A stretch of 25,282 nt of DNA. It comes from Silene noctiflora. Lineage: Eukaryota > Streptophyta > Magnoliopsida > Caryophyllales > Caryophyllaceae. Below, piece by piece: positions 21,902 through 25,282 of the stretch. Below the pieces are notes generated by a model that ran no database searches, was not told the DNA's origin, and saw nothing but the letters and a program-made list of their open reading frames with translations. Each line of letters begins with the position of its first letter. Within the stretch, counting starts at the first letter, position 1. The position numbers were made by a program, and so were the translations under genes. The stretch is taken from NCBI GenBank assembly GCA_009801015.1, contig VHZZ01015117.1, positions 9,053 to 34,334 of the forward strand. Direction: 5' to 3'.

Positions 21902-22128
21902 CTTGATCTTTCTATCTCTCGCTTGACAGATTGCTTTGCCGACTAAACAAAGATTGCTTTGATGGTTGGCGTAAATGTGAAAATATAATTAGGTGAGACC
22001 GTGAGGTGAGGTGAGGTGAGGTGAGGTGTTTTAAATGAGCTTTGAATTCAATTGTTTGTTTCATCCACTTTTCGTGTGGGTCTTTTCTTCCTCTGCCTCG
22101 TCCCCTCATTCATCTATACTTTTATTTA
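21902..22128 (-). promoter_or_regulatory. MFP2 5' leader and proximal promoter
   Basis: On the minus strand an AATTATATTT segment (21981-21990), about 80-90 bases before the start codon, is the best TATA-like sequence. Directly upstream lies a (CACCT)n tract (22001-22028). The leader between them and the ATG contains CAATCTTTG and CAATCTGTC. The start codon at 21901 gives MGKGTTTMEVG; a second Met at residue 8 would also keep the conserved MEVG start. The transposon at 22129 limits the promoter to about 230 bp unless it extends into the element. Confidence 0.4.
22001..22028. repeat. (GTGAG)n pentanucleotide repeat in the MFP2 promoter
   Basis: More than five perfect GTGAG/CTCAC units, just upstream of the TATA-like segment. 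Related AGGTGAG occurs at 21991. Confidence 0.9.
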
Positions 22129-22928
22129 GACCATAAAAATAGGGTCGTGACCTTATTGGGTCATATTAATAATACATTAAATTAGGATTAAGAAGTGATT
22201 AAGATAACCTTGAATAAAAAAGGGTCAATTTAACTTTGTTGGTGACCCAGTATTGGTTGTTGGATACAAATGTAAAAAATGATGGGATATTCTATAAATA
22301 TTATAAAAAGAATACTAAAGCACCACATGTCACTATTCCCTTATTCAAGAGCATTTCATCAAGCCACATCACTATCTATTATTAAAAAAGAAAAAGTTAA
22401 ATAAATTACTTGCATTAAACACTAGAATACAACAAGCATTAAATTTTAATCATTTAAAGTAAACTAAATAATTATTATCAAATCAAATACTAAATTTTAA
22501 ATTGTGGGATTTATTGTTATGATAAATTGTAAAACAAATAAAAAACACATTACATCACTCTTATATTGACGTTATTTATAAATGTTATCCCTTCTTTTGC
22601 TATATATTTCTCAATTTAAATGAGTTGGTTACATACAGAGAGTTTAAAAAAATAATGTCTTTTAACGTATTTTTTTTTTCATATAATGTCTTCAAATACT
22701 TTAATAGCGTAGCACAATTAATATATCGTGATTTCTCACGAGTACAAAAACTAGTGAAATGTAAAAAAAATGATTGAGAAAGTGGAAAAAGTGAGAAATA
22801 GTTGGATTGGTGACCTAGGTCGCAACTTTCTACTTGGGAGGGGAAAAGTGAGTCAAGATTATTAAGGTGGGATTAAGAATAAAAATATTGGTGACCCGAT
22901 TAATCCGACCTTCTGCTTGGGGATGGTC
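22129..22928. mobile_element. 800-bp Harbinger/Tourist-like non-autonomous element
   Basis: The ends are GACCAT at 22129 and ATGGTC at 22923-22928, flanked by TTA at 22126-22128 and 22929-22931. This is the three-base target site expected of PIF/Harbinger elements. Similarity between the ends continues, with gaps, through AGGGTCG...TTATTGGGTCA on the left and AAGGTCGGATTAATCGGGTCA on the right. GGTGACC-type motifs recur near both ends (about 22239, 22810, 22890). The interior is AT-rich with no transposase. The element could alternatively belong to another family, since the inverted termini are imperfect. Confidence 0.55.
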
Positions 22929-23119
22929 TTATACGATGCACTGTGCACTCATGTTATTATCCTTTTATGCAATTTGGTTGATACGGTGTCTCACTAAGTT
23001 ATTGACAGATCATTCTTCCATATCTTTTTATCTGTTTTTTGTGGCCCGTAATGCAATATGACTTTTTTTTATTGTGTACCTCTTTACATAACAAGTGTAC
23101 CTATTATACCATTCATCAT

Positions 23120-23180
23120 GATTTGTACCTATTTTACTAACTTTTGGTAAAAGACAAACAAATGATTGGGACGGAGGGAG
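23120..23180. mobile_element. Lone Stowaway end
   Basis: ATGATTGGGACGGAGGGAG ends at 23180 and is followed by TA, matching the right terminus of a Stowaway MITE. No matching CTCCCTCCGTCCC left end was found between the Harbinger-like element and this point, so the element appears truncated. Its inner limit is not defined. Confidence 0.55.
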
Positions 23181-23410
23181 TATTATTTATCTGATGCTAA
23201 TTGCAATATATAATATGCATTATAATCTTCCTTATTGCATTAAAAATAAAAACAATAAGTCTCCCTCGTAACAGATATATTCATCATAAACTCGTAATAG
23301 GTTAAATATTATCCACGTGAGTAATGGGTAGATAAGACAAAATTAGGTTGCCTTGAAAGTCACAAATGACTTGTTTCATCTACACATGTGAATTTTATTT
23401 GACCCAACAT

Positions 23411-23435
23411 AAACTTGTGACGGATAATGTCCGTC
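23411..23435. repeat. Hairpin TTGTGACGGA / TCCGTCACAA
   Basis: A perfect 10-base inverted repeat separated by five bases. It looks like an internal or subterminal piece of a MITE family, but outer ends were not established. Confidence 0.6.
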
Positions 23436-23776
23436 ACAAATGGAAATTTGTGTAACAAGTAGTAGGGTGCCTTTAATATATTTGAAGGTCATAAGCAGGG
23501 ATGTGTTTAGTGGGGTCATGGAATTTAATTAAACCATCACTGATTTATTGAAACAAATATTTTAAAAAACAACCAAAAACGCATATAGTTGAAAGTGGCG
23601 CTGTGGGCAAAGCTTGTCTATACATATTCATGGGTAAAAGATTCTCAACTTACTAGCTAGCTTTTCAAAAACTGAAATTATCTATTTTCTTAATGCAATA
23701 TAAGTTGTTATGGTTATTGGTATAAATGAATAAATATTGTTTGGACTATAAGTACTTAAAACGAATATAACTCCTT

Positions 23777-23856
23777 AGGATTGGATATTCGATCACGTTT
23801 TGAATCGGATATTCAAATTTTTGGATCGAATATCGAATCAAATCGGATAATCGAAT
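23777..23856. repeat. Cluster of GGATATTCGA / TCGAATAT motifs
   Basis: TTGGATATTCGATC, ATCGGATATTCAAA, ATCGAATATCGAATC and ATCGGATAATCGAA occur within 80 bases in both orientations, so the segment can fold on itself. The origin is unknown. Confidence 0.6.
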
Positions 23857-24300
23857 TTTTTTGCTCAGGCCTCCACAACACACACAAGAATTTATTATCA
23901 TATATTTATTAAGTCATATATAATCATATTTTAGCGTTTTATTAGAGTTTATAATACTTTTAAAATTGTGAAGTTTCAAACTCATGTCACAATTCCAATA
24001 GCACCACAGCTCTTTAAAGTTAATTATATTATAGTATGACTATACATATTTTCGGAAATGAATCCTCTCAATTTCTTTTTTCTCCATTTCCCCTCACAAT
24101 CTCTTTAAACAATAATTTCCCCTTTCACCCCCATTTTCCTTTATTTGTATACGTAAATTTAGAACCTTTAGATGTTGTTAAAATACGATCTGAACCATTG
24201 ATAAGAACTCTCCATATTTTTATATCCATTACTAGTATATAAATCTTCTTTTCTAAAATATGAGGTTTGCACAGGAAAATGCATGAGATCAAAATAAATA

Positions 24301-24550
24301 ATTCATCCGTTCCACTTTTATTGTCTCGCTTCTATTTGAGAAGAATTTTAAAAATAGTTGTAAAACATTCAATTAAAAAGATTGGGGACAATATCAATAT
24401 ATCATTTTGATCAAGCGAGTATTAGTTCAAGGATTAGGCCAATATTGGTAGTTCGTTCATTTACCATACTAAATTTAGAAAGAGACAAGTGATTTAAAAT
24501 ATATTTAATTTGGGGGAAAGAAAGGACAATAAAAGTAGAATGCAGAGAAT
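24301..24550. mobile_element. Diverged Stowaway-like MITE
   Basis: About 250 bp flanked by TA (24299-24300 and 24551-24552). The left end reads ATTCATCCGTTCCACTTTTA and continues TTGTC. The reverse complement of the right end reads ATTCTCTGCATTCTACTTTT and continues ATTGTC; after a one-base gap the inner 15 bases match almost exactly. CATCCGTTCC on the left is a worn version of the usual Stowaway terminus. No coding capacity. Confidence 0.65.
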
Positions 24551-24827
24551 ATATTAATTTTAATATTCCATTACGTAGGGTACGTAAATGTGACCCCTTG
24601 ATACATATCTACGTAGTTACTTGATATATTTCACTCTTGTCAATCACAAAAATCTAAAGTTACACAAAAAAATGTCGTATAAGGGAGTGTTACCGAAAAA
24701 ATATCAACCCAACCAAATTCAAAGAAATTAATATCAAATTGTACGAACCTATAGGATCATGTTTGCTGCCAAAAAAGAAAAAATATAGGATCATGTTCTG
24801 AATTGAACAAAGCCCATTAGCCCAACA

Positions 24828-24992
24828 TAATTCTAAACAAAAGATCAAGCTTCATCCCCACAATTTCATCCCTACAATCTTATCATCAACATGGGTTTTC
24901 ACAGTTACTACATCAAATCTTAGTCGGATAGAAGTAATTGTTAACAAAACATCAAACTTCATTCCCACGATTTCATCCCTTTAGTCTTATCA
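24828..24992. repeat. 58-bp direct duplication, 107-bp spacing
   Basis: Copies at 24828-24885 and 24935-24992 share TTTCATCCC, CTTATCA and most bases between, at roughly 80% identity. They lie just downstream of the stop of the minus-strand gene at the right edge, perhaps within its 3' UTR. Confidence 0.7.
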
Positions 24993-25042
24993 AAGAAAGA
25001 CATCATATACTTCGAAATCTAGCATTATTCATGAGGAATTTC

Positions 25043-25282
25043 CTAACGATCGTCAAACAGTCTGCCACCGGGCAGTTTAACCATGTTTCTCCTGCACACA
25101 TACATTTCAAAGCCCGAATAAGTCAGAACTCCATCGAATTTTGCCTCACTCATTCGACCATCAGCCATATCATACCAGTAAAACTTAGAACTATGACGCT
25201 GGCGGATTAAAAATTCAAGAGACCTACTGAATCTAGCAACCGGGATCACCCCATCTAGAAAATTATTGGAAATGGGAATGCT
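25043..25282 (-). CDS. C-terminal end of an unidentified protein, possibly F-box-associated
   Basis: An open frame runs without interruption from the window edge to a TAG stop at 25043-25045, giving 79 residues. The part KFYWYDMADGRMSEAKFDGV followed by MYVCRRNMVKLP has the layout of the end of plant F-box-associated domains: a YD turn, a basic linker, an F-x-G strand, then a YV...LV strand. That is a pattern judgement, not a match to a named protein. There is no intron signal I would insist on, although a TGTGCAG acceptor-like site lies inside. Its 5' part is outside the window. The unbroken frame to the edge and the ordinary amino-acid composition favour a real gene. Confidence 0.5.
   Translation of the reverse strand, partial: SIPISNNFLDGVIPVARFSRSLEFLIRQRHSSKFYWYDMADGRMSEAKFDGVLTYSGFEMYVCRRNMVKLPGGRLFDDR

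Larger units (their letters stand above)
23183..24298. other. AT-rich intergenic DNA, no gene seen
   Basis: It contains the TTGTGACGGA hairpin and, near 23777-23855, several alternating GGATATTCGA/TCGAATATC motifs. No coding sequence or RNA gene is supported. Confidence 0.5.

Noticed and set aside
1..25282. CRISPR arrays, bacterial operons, rRNA or complete tRNA genes
   Set aside because: None seen. Introns and transposons show a plant nuclear origin, and the palindromic array at 462-555 has no spacer diversity or cas genes.

Overview
This is nuclear DNA from a flowering plant. The evidence is two genes with many short exons and GT-AG introns whose spliced proteins match plant families, together with AT-rich introns, Stowaway and Harbinger-like miniature transposons, and LTR-retrotransposon debris. 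The style of the LTR and MITE ends (TGTAATACYCG LTR starts, TA-flanked CTCCCTCC ends) recalls Caryophyllales, but that placement is only an impression. Exon models come from reading splice sites and conserved protein by eye; no alignment or transcript was available.

Layout. 1-2881: non-coding LTR-retrotransposon remnants, probably two related minus-strand LTRs ending at 671 and 2881, the second with a recognisable LTR promoter. 2882-4500: AT-rich intergenic DNA with a C-rich block (3398-3645) and a strong inverted repeat (4193-4337). About 4500-11640: a plus-strand maspardin (SPG21-like) alpha/beta-hydrolase gene with nine coding exons, a probable 5' UTR intron and an acidic C-terminal extension. 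11640-12860: the short tail-to-tail spacer. 12869-21901: a minus-strand peroxisomal multifunctional beta-oxidation gene (MFP2 type), 18 coding exons and 723 residues, ending in the peroxisome signal SRL; its introns hold a Stowaway MITE and a CACTA-like fragment. 21902-22128: the MFP2 5' leader and promoter. 22129-25042: transposon-rich intergenic DNA with an 800-bp Harbinger-like element, a Stowaway end and a second Stowaway-like element. 25043-25282: the 3' end of another minus-strand gene, possibly an F-box-associated protein, running off the window.

The most unusual observation is that the tiny last coding exon of MFP2, which supplies the SRL targeting signal, lies in a 90-bp-period tandem duplication. 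The nearer copy is intact. The farther copy has lost its AG acceptor and its stop after SRL, so it would end SRLCG. The two main genes are convergent neighbours with no obvious shared pathway: one is a putative trafficking/hydrolase-fold protein, the other the hydratase/dehydrogenase of fatty-acid beta-oxidation. I see no organised novel gene system; the novelty is in gene structure and repeats.
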